A DNA stretch of 64,000 nucleotides from Pseudo-nitzschia pungens (GCA_037355855.1 CM074760.1:6440501-6504500), one strand, 5' to 3'; counted from the first letter of the stretch, positions 51,890 through 63,100 are shown. A program made the numbers and translations. Notes: a model not told the origin generated them from the letters alone.

Positions 51890-53008
51890 TTTCGCCCTCG
51901 TCTTCACTGATTTAATTTCGAAGTGGTTAGTAGTGATTGATAACGCTTACTTTTCACAGTTGTGACAATATTATAAGACCAAGGTAACTTAGCGCACCAC
52001 AAACATTCCAAGTTCAAGTTTCAATTTGTTCTGTCGGGGAAAAGCAACAATAACATCGGCATTCAGTAGGAACGTCATCTCTGATGGAGGACAGACCGAA
52101 AAATCTCAACATCAATTTTGAACACACCGCAACATCTTCTGTGTTGTTTCTTCCCGACAAAGAAAAATTAACAGAGATCTGGCGTATTACTACTAGTAAG
52201 GTATGTGTAGTGAAGTGTTATGGATTCATGCTTGAACATTTACTTACACTATGTCGTTTGAACCTACTCGTAGAAACCTAGCCACTCAAGGAGACCACTC
52301 ATACCAAGGACGACAACCTTCTTGCAGCAGTGATCAGGGATACCAAAAAGGAAAAGCATTTATTTAAGGGTAACCGGTACATGTCATCAGAACTTGACTA
52401 CCAGGACAAATTGTGGCATATCATTTTAAAATGTGATTATGTTACTGCATGTTTATGGTGAAAGACAGATGGAGAAGTTGATACTTTGGAAAAGCAAGTT
52501 AGAATACTTTGCTGTGAAAGCACACGAGGAGTACTGTAAAGTTTGCTTCTATGAATTCAAAACTCTTACCCAAAACTACTACTAGTAGTACTAGTAGTAG
52601 TAGTATTACACTATGATATTATTATTATTACTAGTATTATTTATTGCATTCAATTTCTAGTAGGTCATCTGGAGGATCTTGTGGGATTCATTCTGCTTGC
52701 AAACTTCTTCTTCCTGGCCACACTGATAGTAGGGCTACTAGTAGCTACTAGTTCTAGAATTACTATTGCTATTAGTATTAGGTCGTTTGAACAGCAGAGT
52801 TGTGTCCTTCTTTGACGTATGGCTGGTCTGTTCACATCACCCGTATTGATACGTTACCATCACCTGTTCTCTTTTACGAAGATGATGGTTTTACGAATCC
52901 CGGAAACATAGCCGTTGTGCGCCAGCCAGCGCCGAGCGGTTTGTGCTTTTCAAAATCATGAACACGCTCGACACGAAAACCGTCACGAAAAATACTAGCT
53001 GAATAAGA
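51890..53008. promoter_or_regulatory. divergent intergenic region with triplet tracts
   Basis: Contains the promoters of the DOT1-like and kinesin genes. ACT/AGT and ATT triplet tracts lie at 52574-52645 and again near 52730-52780. The frame at 52084-52281 has no similarity I recognise. Confidence 0.5.
52574..52645. repeat. ACT/AGT triplet tract able to form a hairpin, followed by ATT units
   Basis: ACTACTACTAGTAGTACTAG and further AGT units make a self-complementary run, followed by ATTATTATTA and CTAGTATTAT. Shorter related tracts lie near 5570, 6100, 34690, 52740 and 57700, always between genes. Confidence 0.8.
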
Positions 53009-55666
53009 ATGAAGCAATTTTCATCGCGTGAGCAACGAACAAAAAGGATTGCACGATGGTACAAGGTGCGCCCCTTTATGAAGCTGAGAAAGGTAACCTC
53101 CTCATCAAGGGAAGTAAACAAAGATATGGATGCCTCATTGTGGCAAGACGAAGCGCAGCTGGCTAATATGTTTCTAGAAGAAGACTCTAACAGAAGCTCT
53201 TCAGAAAGCACTAGTCCTGGCTTCAACTTCAACTCCACGGCGAATCTCAAGAGGAATCTTACAGCAACTTTTGATAAAGAATTATCGCATATTTCGGTTT
53301 CAGAAAATATGCTCCCATTGGGTTCTAGTGGACCTGTTGCTAGTTTGAGTGCAGGAATATTCGGGGATCAATCTCAAGCATGTCGCCCACCTCTTCCTGC
53401 TGGCGCCCAACGAGAGCGACCTAGAAAGTCCAAGCGAAATGTTGCAGTTTATCTGCGAATTCGTCCATTGAAATCGAAAGTTCCTGACTCTGGAGATTTT
53501 TCTCGTTCGATTGAAAAAACAACGAGTACTATCGAAGTGTTAGAGCCATCAGGCAAGTCAAATAATTCGTTTCCTACAACCATTCGGACTTACCCGCCAG
53601 ACCTTTCAAATGCATACAAGGTGAATATCAATCGCACTGCGCGAGATTCTTCTGCATATGCAAAGGAGTTTCATTTTGATCGGGTCATGGGTCCAGAAAC
53701 ATCCCAAGAAACTGTCTATTCAGCTGTGGCTGCGCCGATAATTCAAGATTTGTTGAGTGCAAGAGATGGGGACTCTGCATCATCAAAGATACGTCAGGAG
53801 TCGGCACTGCTCTTTTCTTATGGCATAACGAATGCAGGAAAGACTCATACAGTTCTTGGTGATATCAATTCTCCTAATCAAACGAATTGGGGTATCATTC
53901 CAAGAGCGATTAGTGATATATTCCAAAAAAATCGAATTCACTCGGCCCCTTCTTCGACAACCACAAGCGCGAATCAAAACCTTATCGACTACAGACAGCA
54001 ACCGTTTTGTGATTTATACATCAGTTTTTTTGAAATCTACAACGAAAATGTGTACGATTTGATGCCATCGAACAAGAAAGTTGCAGGAAGAACCAATTTC
54101 AACGGTTTGGTTCCGGCGTTAAAAGTTAGAGAGTGCCGAGGCCAAATATTTATTCGAGGATTGGCGAAACACAGAGTCGAATCCGTGGAGCAGGGGATTG
54201 CATTAGTCAAAGAAGCACACAACAAACGGCACACTTCATCGAATAATCTGAATTCTCATTCAAGCCGGTCTCATTTCGTTTGTCAAATGCAAGTAATTCC
54301 ATTAAAGCAACCAACAGGATGCTTCCATGTTCGGGATTTCACAGCAGAAGTAAGCATGGACAAGAAAGTTGCAAAAACTGACTCAATGAGTGGATATTCG
54401 ACGGATGAAGAGGCCGTGGTTCGTTCAAAGATCACGGCGAGCACGCTTTGGATTGTTGACTTGGCAGGCAGTGAACGTTCCAAACGAACTCAAGTCGGAT
54501 TTACACGTCAAAAGGAATCGACAAAAATCAACAACAGTCTGATGACACTCATGAGATGCCTGAATGCCATGAACGAGAGTGGGAAAGGTGGTAATGGGAT
54601 CAGTGTCATGCCTTTTAGGGAGAGTAAACTTACTCATATTTTCATGGGGCACCTAACCAGTAAATCTGCTACGCGAACAGCTATGATGGTTAATGTAAAT
54701 CCATCAGTGGAAGACTTCGATGAAACGCAGCACGTTCTAGCATATTCCAGAACAGCGAAAGTGATTGAGATGAATATAGAAGAATATGGTGCCAAACGTA
54801 AGCAACTTTTTGGTGATGAATACGACCAAAACGGGAGAAAGAAGGTCAAACGTCAACATTGTAACGAGATTCGTTCCAACATTCTTCCAAAGAAACCAAA
54901 GAATACTTTACTCAATCGAATGGTGAAAAAATTGTCACCAAGGAGACCACTGAAAAAGCATCAAGCAAATGACGAAGCCAAAGAACAGACCATCATGTCG
55001 AGTAGAGGCTTCAATCACGATGAAGAAGTCGAGAAGCTGAAAAAATCATTGCAAGTCACTGAAGAACAGGTCGAGAGATTAGAAAAGGAAAACAAGAAAT
55101 TACGGAGTGAATTGGATAGAAAAGAAGACCTCATTCGTGCTGAAGTAGCCATTGAAATGGAGGAACGCCTACGAGAGACGAGAACCAAACATAACGAGAA
55201 ATACGAGCATTTGAGATCCGTCATGAATCATCAAACTTCGAAGACCTCTATTTCGGTTTCTATGAATCGAGCAGGAAACCAAATCGAGGAGCTCATGGAC
55301 AAGATTGATGAATGCGAAACGGAAATGATTCGAATGAGCCGAGAACACAGACATGAAATCGCCGCCCTGAAGATTATTATAAAGGAGCTTCGGAAAAAGG
55401 AGGTGGCAGCTGCGCAAGAAAAAGCCAAAGACGCGCTGGAAATCTCTAACCTGAAACTAGATTTGCAAAAAAGTAAGAATGAGATTATTTGCCTTCCGAA
55501 TGATGGGAAAGTCCACGATGAAGGAGAAACAGCGGATAAAGGTCAAGAAGATTCAAAGAAAGTCTTCTCTCAGGCGACGAAATGCAAGATGATTCGTCGA
55601 CCGAGAACAGCATTTGGAGATTCCACAAACCAACGTTCACACGTGTTCGATATCGACATTGACTGA
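53009..55666 (+). CDS. kinesin motor protein, kinesin-6 (KIF20/KIF23)-like
   Basis: Intronless, 885 residues. An N-terminal extension of about 140 residues, basic then Ser-rich, precedes the motor. Motor motifs: VAVYLRIRPLKSK, a long insert typical of kinesin-6, SYGITNAGKTHT (P-loop, about 270-281, with NAGKT where most kinesins have QTGSGKT), the switch I region NLNSHSSRSHFVCQM, and WIVDLAGSERSKRT (switch II, about 482-495). The relay continues as NNSLMTLMRCLNAM and PFRESKLTHIF. After a neck and a basic loop come two coiled-coil stretches (about 672-860). The tail is short and basic with SxxR clusters. Kinesin-6 motors bundle antiparallel microtubules at the central spindle and midbody, which fits a cytokinesis role. 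The subfamily is inferred from the N-(A/S)-GKT P-loop and the insert. Confidence 0.85.
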   Translation: MKQFSSREQRTKRIARWYKVRPFMKLRKVTSSSREVNKDMDASLWQDEAQLANMFLEEDSNRSSSESTSPGFNFNSTANLKRNLTATFDKELSHISVSENMLPLGSSGPVASLSAGIFGDQSQACRPPLPAGAQRERPRKSKRNVAVYLRIRPLKSKVPDSGDFSRSIEKTTSTIEVLEPSGKSNNSFPTTIRTYPPDLSNAYKVNINRTARDSSAYAKEFHFDRVMGPETSQETVYSAVAAPIIQDLLSARDGDSASSKIRQESALLFSYGITNAGKTHTVLGDINSPNQTNWGIIPRAISDIFQKNRIHSAPSSTTTSANQNLIDYRQQPFCDLYISFFEIYNENVYDLMPSNKKVAGRTNFNGLVPALKVRECRGQIFIRGLAKHRVESVEQGIALVKEAHNKRHTSSNNLNSHSSRSHFVCQMQVIPLKQPTGCFHVRDFTAEVSMDKKVAKTDSMSGYSTDEEAVVRSKITASTLWIVDLAGSERSKRTQVGFTRQKESTKINNSLMTLMRCLNAMNESGKGGNGISVMPFRESKLTHIFMGHLTSKSATRTAMMVNVNPSVEDFDETQHVLAYSRTAKVIEMNIEEYGAKRKQLFGDEYDQNGRKKVKRQHCNEIRSNILPKKPKNTLLNRMVKKLSPRRPLKKHQANDEAKEQTIMSSRGFNHDEEVEKLKKSLQVTEEQVERLEKENKKLRSELDRKEDLIRAEVAIEMEERLRETRTKHNEKYEHLRSVMNHQTSKTSISVSMNRAGNQIEELMDKIDECETEMIRMSREHRHEIAALKIIIKELRKKEVAAAQEKAKDALEISNLKLDLQKSKNEIICLPNDGKVHDEGETADKGQEDSKKVFSQATKCKMIRRPRTAFGDSTNQRSHVFDIDID

Positions 55667-55954
55667 AGAATACATTGGTGTGAGCGGCAATCTCTTTTGA
55701 ATCGTTTGAAGTAAATTGACGGACACTGTTCATAGATTAGTTGTTCACATTTATTCATTAAGAATCACTATTTTACAAAGATCAATAATTAGATCAAACT
55801 CAGATCTCTTCTGATGCCGACATATAATTCCTGGGAATATCGTCTGCCTTTCTGCCATTTGTAGAAAGCAAAGAATTCTGACAGAACTTAAAAAACAATT
55901 CTGTCATTCTGCGATATCAGCGACCCACGTTTGGCCGATGCGCGAAACTGCGAG

Positions 55955-56935
55955 TCACACTTTGGAGTTCTCTTTATTGCGTTGGTTGTTCTTCTGTCTT
56001 CCAAACATCTTTCCAAAACCTTTGGACTTCTTATCAACAGAAATCTCTTCGGAATGATCCAAAGATACTTCGTCTCTCTTCTCCTTCTCCTTTCCCGTTC
56101 GTTGATACGCTGCATTCCAAGGCACAGAGTATCGTCCAGCGGGGGGTCCGGTTCTACTACTCCTCACCTTTTCCTCCAATTCATGTATCTTTTTCTTTGC
56201 CTCATAAAGTTCGAGTTCGGCATTTCGTAATTGCTCGCCCTTCACAGAGACTTCGTTTTTCAACGATAAATTTGTTGCTTTTGTCCTGACTGAAGAACGC
56301 ATGCTTCTTTGATCATTTTCCCAGTCCGCTTTTGCTTCTGCAAGCGAAATCTCCAAATAGCATTCGATGATTAATGCTCGTTCTGGTTTCGAGCTGTAAT
56401 GCGCCATATCCAAAGGCAATCTGTCTCTCAACGCCTTCTTTTTGAGGGCTTGCGGGAATTCCTCCAGTATATGTGACAACACATTGTCCTCGCTCCCAAA
56501 GCGAAAGGCGTAATGAAGTGGTAGCATATCCTGATCATCAGCACAACGAATGCTCTCAGGATATACTTCAACAAGTTTGGTTATGACATCGAATGGCGCT
56601 TGGAAAGTAATTGCTGCGTGTAATGGTAACTGGCACCAACGAACGTTGCCCATCTCATCCAGAGCTGTAACCCAAGTTCTAGACTCTACAAACCGGGAAT
56701 CGGGTCCCGGTCCAAAAATAAGCGACTTCAAGAAACTTGTGTCAAAATACCATTTTCCAGTTTCCAAAAAGTATATGATTTCTTCCCATTGCTTCCCTTC
56801 AATCATTTTGTATAGCTTTGTGCATGTTGTTTCGTAGTCACATTCCAAAATCCTCCCCTCTTGGTCGACGGACGCTTCCGCGTTACTATCGTCATCGTCT
56901 CTTGTCTCGATAGGTCTGCAGCATAAAGAATCCAT
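55955..56935 (-). CDS. ankyrin-type repeat protein with C-terminal coiled coil (paralogue A)
   Basis: 326 residues from the ATG at 56935; an open frame without ATG extends to 57037. After a short acidic start, a helix (TCTKLYKMIEGKQWEEIIYFLETG) leads into two or three degenerate ankyrin units with LPLHAAITFQAP, ending LPLHYAFRFGSEDNVL and RLPLDMAHY. A charged coiled coil (about 250-285) and a basic Lys/Asn-rich tail follow. The LPLHAA-x-FxAPxxV and LPLHxAFR words and order recur in the plus-strand gene at 61022-63100. Ankyrin units mediate protein binding; no catalytic domain is present, and the role is unknown. Confidence 0.75.
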   Translation of the reverse strand: MDSLCCRPIETRDDDDSNAEASVDQEGRILECDYETTCTKLYKMIEGKQWEEIIYFLETGKWYFDTSFLKSLIFGPGPDSRFVESRTWVTALDEMGNVRWCQLPLHAAITFQAPFDVITKLVEVYPESIRCADDQDMLPLHYAFRFGSEDNVLSHILEEFPQALKKKALRDRLPLDMAHYSSKPERALIIECYLEISLAEAKADWENDQRSMRSSVRTKATNLSLKNEVSVKGEQLRNAELELYEAKKKIHELEEKVRSSRTGPPAGRYSVPWNAAYQRTGKEKEKRDEVSLDHSEEISVDKKSKGFGKMFGRQKNNQRNKENSKV

Positions 56936-58662
56936 GGCACCGCCGATCAAGAACTTGTTGCAGAAGAATCTCAATTGGAAAAATATATGGTACGGTAAGT
57001 TGGAAGGAGTTAACGTTTTAAAGAGTGCCACGTTCAATCGAAATGTTTGCGTTCAATAGAACAGTAGCTCATCACCGAGAATGAGAGGGTAATGAGATTT
57101 TGATCATGTGTGTCAGCCACATATCCCCTGGTTTCCTATTGTAGGTATGTTTATTCAACCGTCCCTTGATCGCTGAATTCGCACTTCCCGCGATCACATC
57201 GCAAACAATTATCATATTGACGACTTTCACATGAAAAATCCGGAAACTATTTACTTCGCTTTATTATTATTAAGTGCGAGATAGAGCTTAGAATTGAATA
57301 AATGATTTGCACTAAAAACAATTAAGCATCCGTTGTGATGAACCCTTCTAGAGAAATTTTACACGAACGGATGTGAAGAAGCACCGCCATCACCTCCTGT
57401 GCTATGAACGTAAGACTCTTACTCGTACAAACTGTATTTACTTCGTCCACCACATTTTAAGGAATTCGAATTTACAATATTCTCGCTCAATTAATCTCAA
57501 AAAATTATGTTCCAACTGTTCGTGCAAAACAAGCACTGCACTTTGATTTCCCCCCGGATGACGTTGAAAGAAGAAGTGCATAAAATACTACTACTTCGAA
57601 TGTTGGTTCGAGAAAATGAAGAACAACAATCACTAGGTGGCTAGCAAATAACAAGTATTTTGGTACTTGCGGTCATATCATTCTTGTGTTGTTCCCAGTA
57701 CTACTACTACTACATCATGTTGCAAGTCAGTTACTACTGCTACTAGTTGTTGGTGATGTTAAATCTATTTTGAACTTTTGACATCAGATAGTACTCCTAG
57801 TCTACACCAAATATGGATCTTGTTATCTTGAGTTCCATTGATTTTGAGCTCCAATCATTGGCACTAAACTAAACCTGATTTTTCAAAGCACATTTGAAAT
57901 TGACAACAATCTTGTTGATTGATTCCTGCAACTGTAGGCTGGATCATCATGTTGTAGTTTGGAATTCAAGTGCAGGATGGAGTTATAAAGTTGTCAAACT
58001 AGTACTAAGAAAAAATATCTTGCTCTTGTAATGATGTGATCCCTACATGTGCCTGGATGTCATCAGAGTCATCCTGAAGATGAAGATGGGGGGTGTGATG
58101 TTCATGGCGATGTTTTGTTGTGGAAGATACTAATAACACAAACATGACCTCAAACCTACTCGTACAAGTTTTTTGAAGACATTGAACCAACCAATTACCC
58201 ACCACCTCTAAGCAACTGAGAACAGATGCCACTATTTCTTCCATTGTTTGGTTTAAAAAGGAAGTTTTCTTTCCTCCCACCAAGCATTGACTGAGATTGC
58301 ACACCAAGAAGCCACAGTACGTACGATTACGACGTAGACGAAGCGATTGTCCGCATTCTTGACTGCCAAGCGATTATCCGGACTGACTGCCGGATTAACC
58401 GACTCTAGCACGAGTAGAGCCTTACAAGTAATTTACCACAACATGAGTTCGTACGAGTATCGTATGTGAACGGATTTTGCTTAAGGTCTTACGAGCATCT
58501 CATCAAAGGCTCTGTTTTTTACGGTAAACATTGCTTCCATTCCACCATCACACGACATCACCTATCACCTTGGAGCAATAACACTCACGTTGATAGGCAG
58601 ATTCTATCATCATTGTTTCAAAGGAGTTATTATTGCTACACGTATAACACACACAACTGATC
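56936..58662. promoter_or_regulatory. 1.7-kb divergent intergenic region
   Basis: Lies between paralogue A (minus strand) and the OTU gene (plus strand). It has an ACT triplet tract near 57700-57715, TACGA/CCTTAC words near 57410-57430 and 58420-58470, and a 100-codon minus-strand frame at 58005-58307 (no ATG at its 5' end, first ATG internal) that I cannot identify. Nothing else was seen. Confidence 0.45.
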
Positions 58663-59645
58663 ATGAGCAAGGATGAATTGGAAACATCCCATAAGAAGGC
58701 GTTAAAGTCTTTGGACGGTGAAAAAAGAGCGGCCTTAAAAAAAGCCAAGGGAATAAAAGGGAAAAAGGGGAAAGAAGCACTAGCCGCAGTGGAAAAAGAT
58801 TTTGCAAACAGACTCAAGGCTTTAGAGATGTCGTATCAAGAAAGTGTAGCAGCGCTCTCAATTGAATCACTAGATATCTCAAATGAGAATTCTTCCCCTG
58901 CTGTAGAAAAGGTTTCCGCATCCGATAAGATCAACGGTGGCAACGGCGATGACGAAGAGGCAGCAGCGCGGGATCGAAAACGAACAAAGGCAAAGAAGAA
59001 GAAAGATCGTCAAAAACAAAAAGAAGCCGACCTTGAAAGACAAATCGAGGAAGAGAATGCCAATGCTGGTCCAGGTCTCAGAAACATTGAATTAGAGCAG
59101 ATCCAAGCTGTGCTGTCCCCTCTGAAACTCAGAGTCAGTGAGGTAGAAGCGGACGGGCACTGTCTATATCGCGCCGTAGCTGCTCAGGCCGGGACAGACT
59201 ATATGACGATTCGTAAGTATTAGTGCTACTTATTTTGTGAAAGCATGAAGTTTTTTTCTGCCTTATTCGTAAGACTTACATTATTGTCGCTTATCTTTTT
59301 CGTGATGGGAACGAAAAAACAGGGTCACTTTGCGCAGATGCTTTGTCCAGGCACCAAGACGACTTCGCACCATTTTGTGAGTATACTGATGACATTTCCA
59401 CTTTTGATCATTATTTGGAAAAAGTACGAAACAGCGCAGAGTGGGGAGGACATTTGGAGTTGCGGGCGTTGGGAATCGCTCTGAATCGCCCAATCTATGT
59501 GTATTCAGTTCAATCTGGAGCTAAGCCTCTGGCTATTCATGAGGATACTGAGGATGAAACCAATGGACGAGAGCCAATTCTGCTGTCTTACCATTTGCAT
59601 TACTATGCATTGGGTGAACATTACAATCAAGTCGTCAAAGAATAA
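58663..59645 (+). CDS. OTU-domain deubiquitinase (OTUD6-like)
   Basis: Exon 1 is 58663-59212 and exon 2 is 59323-59645, with a 110-nt intron (GTAAGT...AAACAG); the join gives TIRSLCADAL and a protein of 290 residues. The N-terminal 145 residues form a charged, Lys/Glu-rich helical region, as in OTUD6A/B. The OTU catalytic domain starts near residue 150: EADGHCLYRAVAAQ holds the catalytic Asp and Cys (about 163-166), and the block EWGGHLELRALGIAL with its conserved Trp and Glu is diagnostic. The ALGEHYN segment near the C-terminus carries the catalytic His. It cleaves ubiquitin chains in the cytosol or nucleus. OTUD6B in animals is linked to translation and proteasome assembly, but the role here is inferred. 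Confidence 0.87.
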
Positions 59646-61021
59646 AAATATCGCTCCTTGCACAAACCAAACGAGGAAACGTCGCTTCTGAATCTTTGTG
59701 ACTACTTCGCGTCACATTGGTCCGTTGTGGTTTGAAAGTGGGCAATAAATGCCTTTTGTTGTCACTCTTTGCAATGGTTGATTGTAGATTGTGAAAAACA
59801 CTCTGACCTAGCGGAGAGGGAATGGCGCTGAGTTTCGTAACCTTAGGATGAATCACTACTACGGGAGGATTACTAGCGGGTGATTGACTCTTTATTCGTT
59901 TTTTAAAAACATCATACAACAGACATGAAAGGTAACAGAGAGGTTAGCAGTACCGTACTTTTTTGGATGCTGTGACCAACTCTGTCCACAATGTGTTAGA
60001 AATCACTAACAGGCGTACAAGTATTGTGTGTGAGGATGAATCCCGAATAAGGTTAGCTAGTGAATAACCACCTCACTCTTTACTAAATACATGCGATTCT
60101 ATCGACAGTAGAGAGCATACGTTCATTTGCAGGCTATGAGCATCATTGACTACATTCTCATCACCTATCCAACAGACTAGTCAACAACAACATAGCAGAG
60201 TGATTACTGCTTTCGCCACAACCGAGGAACGGACAGATCCATCATTACGTTGTAAGGTTAAGGTTTACCTTACCTTGTACTTCGTACGAAGTATGATTAC
60301 AGGTACGAAGTAAGGTTATTCGTATTATTTGTTTCGTTTCCTTTCAAACTACAGTAAGATTACGGTAAGTTAACTTACGTACGGTAATACGGGTGGAAAG
60401 ATTTTACTTTCACTTGGTCCTCAATATCTTTTTGAAAACCCTATCCTTCATTCACGAATAACTGTCGTGCTGTGAACTATGCAGGGTGGAGAGTGGAGAG
60501 GCTGAGCTTTAACTACCCTGGTACGTACAGTAACCTTAATTACGAGTTCAAGTAACACGTAAGGTTACAAGTAAGGGCATGACCAGCACTGCCCAACGTA
60601 ACTTACCTAACTGGTTATTTGGAATATCGACCGTCGACTGCCAGACGAAGAATACGGGTTTGGATAATTTTACATACCCTCAGCTCATAAGTTCATACTG
60701 TATGTGTGACATTTTTCGCTAAAAATGAGTTAAAAAATATCAATTGTCACTAAAAGTGCGCCTACCAAGCTTGGTTCCTATTAATACTTATATACCGCGA
60801 TCTTTTTTTTCTCGCCAATCTTTAACTATCGAAATTGAGGAAACTAGATTCTCACAAGATTTGTCGCCAATGTCACAGATCGGTCGTGTTCTTTGATCAC
60901 CGCCACTTTTGAAACAAACGCAATACACTCGTCCTTGTCACAAATACATTTTGTGAGAGCAAAGTCCGGACGGAATTTACACAGTTCAAATCCGCTCCAC
61001 CCATCAAAAACTACATCCAAT
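59646..61021. other. 1.4-kb intergenic region with GTAAGGTTAC cluster
   Basis: From about 60245 to 60610, words such as GTAAGGTTA, CCTTACC, TACTTCGTACGAAGTA and ACGTAAGGTTAC recur on both strands, upstream of paralogue B. The minus-strand frame at 59635-59919 is unlike any family. No other gene was seen. Confidence 0.5.
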
Positions 61022-63100
61022 ATGGTAGCGGAAATCAAAATCGAGAACCTCCCCGAGGAGATGGGAGAGGAAACTGCTCTTGCTAACCTCGACGACGGAA
61101 CTATTTCCAGTAGAGTGCTAGGATCCGCAGATGGTAAGAGAGCTCTCAAGGCATTCGAAGAGAAAAATGAAGATGCGGTAGATGATACGCAGGCCGAAGA
61201 AACGAAAGAGGACGAAAACGAGACGGAAGAGAGAGAGTTCGACAAAAATCCTACAGTTTTGTATGCTCTTGTACAAAAGAAATTGTGGAAGGAAGCTATC
61301 GCTCGTGCCAAAAGTCACCCCAGAGAGGCACGTGCATTCATCTGCAGAAGAGAGAAAGATGGGCGCATCCGGTGGCGTCTCCTCCCACTTCATGCTGCTG
61401 TTGTATTTAAAGCACCGGCAGACGTAGTCGAAACCATTCTTTCCGCTTTCCCAAAAGGATCGGAAGAAAAGGATGACCAAGGAATGCTCCCGCTTCATCT
61501 GGCGTTCCGCAACAGTGCGAGTGAAGAGATTGTGAACTTGCTCTTGCTGGCCTTTCCTCAATCTGTTGACAGTCCTGATCGTAAAGGTCGTGTCCCGCTT
61601 ACCCTCGCAAAATCTGCAGCATCTCCACACCGTGAAATTTATATCAAAGCGTTGGAAAAGGGACCTTGTTACTATGCTGTTACAGCCCTTGCGTGCGCAA
61701 AAGACAGAATCCAAGCGGAGCAGAAAAAGATTTTTGAGTCCAAGTTGGCACAAGCCCGTCAATTCCATGAGTGTGCATTGGCGGAAATGGAAGAAAACGC
61801 CGAAAAGATGCAAGAAGCGCTGAAAGAAAAAATTGCTGACAAAGAAAACGAACTGACCAAAATTCATGAAAACTCCCAAGTCTTGGTTGACCACGTTACT
61901 TCATTGGAGGCCCAAATGAACACCCGATCCGACACCGAACGATTCTTGGCCACAAAGATTGCTAAGCTCGAAGGCACCATCAAACAACTCGAGGATGAAA
62001 AGGTCGAGAAAGAAGCTTCGTGGAATATCGCCATCGCTGGTAAGGCTGGAGAGCTAGAACAAGCTAACAAACTCAGGGAAGAAAAAGAACTCGGGTTTGA
62101 AAAGGATAAGAATGAATTCAACACTGAGAAAGAAAACATGTTGTCCAAGCTTGATGAAGCCCATAAAAAACTTGGTTCCACCCTAGAAGAACTAGCTGAG
62201 AAGAACAGAACCTTTGAAAAACAATCGCTAGATTGGTTTAACAAGGAGAGAAAGATGACAGCGAAGGTTAACCAAATCGAGATTGAATGGGCAAGCGCTC
62301 AAGCGAACTGTGCAATTTTGGATTCTCAATTGAAGAAGCGAATGGAAAATGAATCTTTGCTGGCTTCGCAGGTCAACACTCTGACACAGCGTTTGACAGA
62401 CTCCGCCGACAATGCGATGAAATTCACAAAGTTCATCAAGGAGCTCGAAGCAGAGAAGCTCAATCTCCAACATACTGTTCAATCCTTGACGACGCGACTT
62501 GAGAAGGTTACCGGTGTCATGGAAGATACACGAAAGCACCAAATGACAATTCTGGACGATGCGATTGTCCAAGAGGAGATGATGGCCAAGAGTATGGAGA
62601 ATCATGCTGTGATGGTTTCGGAAGCCCTTACACACGAGAAAGAGTTGCAGGAGACAAAGGCGCAATTGTTGACCTTGGTGGAACAGTCGTTCACAGTACT
62701 CAACGAGAAGCGCATGGAGCGTTTGAGCACTGCTTCTGCACAAGGTCAATATTTGGCCAACATGAATAGCTGTCGTCAAAACATGCTTTCTTCGGTGAAG
62801 GCTGTGACCTCGAACGTGATGAGTGTCCTTACGACTGAACTCAATCTTGAATCTGTGGCAAGCGAAGTAGAACACATGACATCGGAGGAAACTGAGGATG
62901 AAGTAGTTGAGGATGAAGTAGTTGAGGCTGAAGTAGGAACGGAAGATACCGTTGAATTAGTTGTGTCGCCGAAGAAGACTCCTGCTTTCGTTGTATCTGA
63001 CGATGTCGCTGTGGATGAAGACGACGAAGGAAGAACAGATGCCAGTGAAGAAAGTCGACCCGAAGAGAACACGAATCACGCTCGCGTAACGGCGGAATGA
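61022..63100 (+). CDS. ankyrin-type repeat protein with long coiled coil (paralogue B)
   Basis: Intronless, 692 residues from the ATG at 61022 (AATATGG context); an in-frame upstream extension lacks an ATG. After an acidic start, the helix NPTVLYALVQKKLWKEAIARAK leads into ankyrin units: RLLPLHAAVVFKAPADVVETI, GMLPLHLAFRN and RVPLTLAKSAASP. From about residue 215 to 600 a continuous charged heptad-rich region (for example EKMQEALKEKIADKENELTK) should form a parallel coiled coil. The end is acidic (EETEDEVVEDEVVEAEVG, repeated EVVE units) and Glu/Asp-rich. Its N-terminal order matches paralogue A. No catalytic or transmembrane segment was seen, so it is probably a scaffold. Confidence 0.78.
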   Translation: MVAEIKIENLPEEMGEETALANLDDGTISSRVLGSADGKRALKAFEEKNEDAVDDTQAEETKEDENETEEREFDKNPTVLYALVQKKLWKEAIARAKSHPREARAFICRREKDGRIRWRLLPLHAAVVFKAPADVVETILSAFPKGSEEKDDQGMLPLHLAFRNSASEEIVNLLLLAFPQSVDSPDRKGRVPLTLAKSAASPHREIYIKALEKGPCYYAVTALACAKDRIQAEQKKIFESKLAQARQFHECALAEMEENAEKMQEALKEKIADKENELTKIHENSQVLVDHVTSLEAQMNTRSDTERFLATKIAKLEGTIKQLEDEKVEKEASWNIAIAGKAGELEQANKLREEKELGFEKDKNEFNTEKENMLSKLDEAHKKLGSTLEELAEKNRTFEKQSLDWFNKERKMTAKVNQIEIEWASAQANCAILDSQLKKRMENESLLASQVNTLTQRLTDSADNAMKFTKFIKELEAEKLNLQHTVQSLTTRLEKVTGVMEDTRKHQMTILDDAIVQEEMMAKSMENHAVMVSEALTHEKELQETKAQLLTLVEQSFTVLNEKRMERLSTASAQGQYLANMNSCRQNMLSSVKAVTSNVMSVLTTELNLESVASEVEHMTSEETEDEVVEDEVVEAEVGTEDTVELVVSPKKTPAFVVSDDVAVDEDDEGRTDASEESRPEENTNHARVTAE

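Noticed and set aside
58005..58307. 100-codon minus-strand open frame upstream of the OTU gene
   Set aside because: No start codon at its 5' end, no recognisable domain; kept only as a note in the intergenic entry.
62228..62875. 215-codon open frame opposite the second ankyrin gene
   Set aside because: Antisense to the coiled-coil coding region; Leu/Cys/His composition is as expected from the reverse of Glu/Lys-rich codons.
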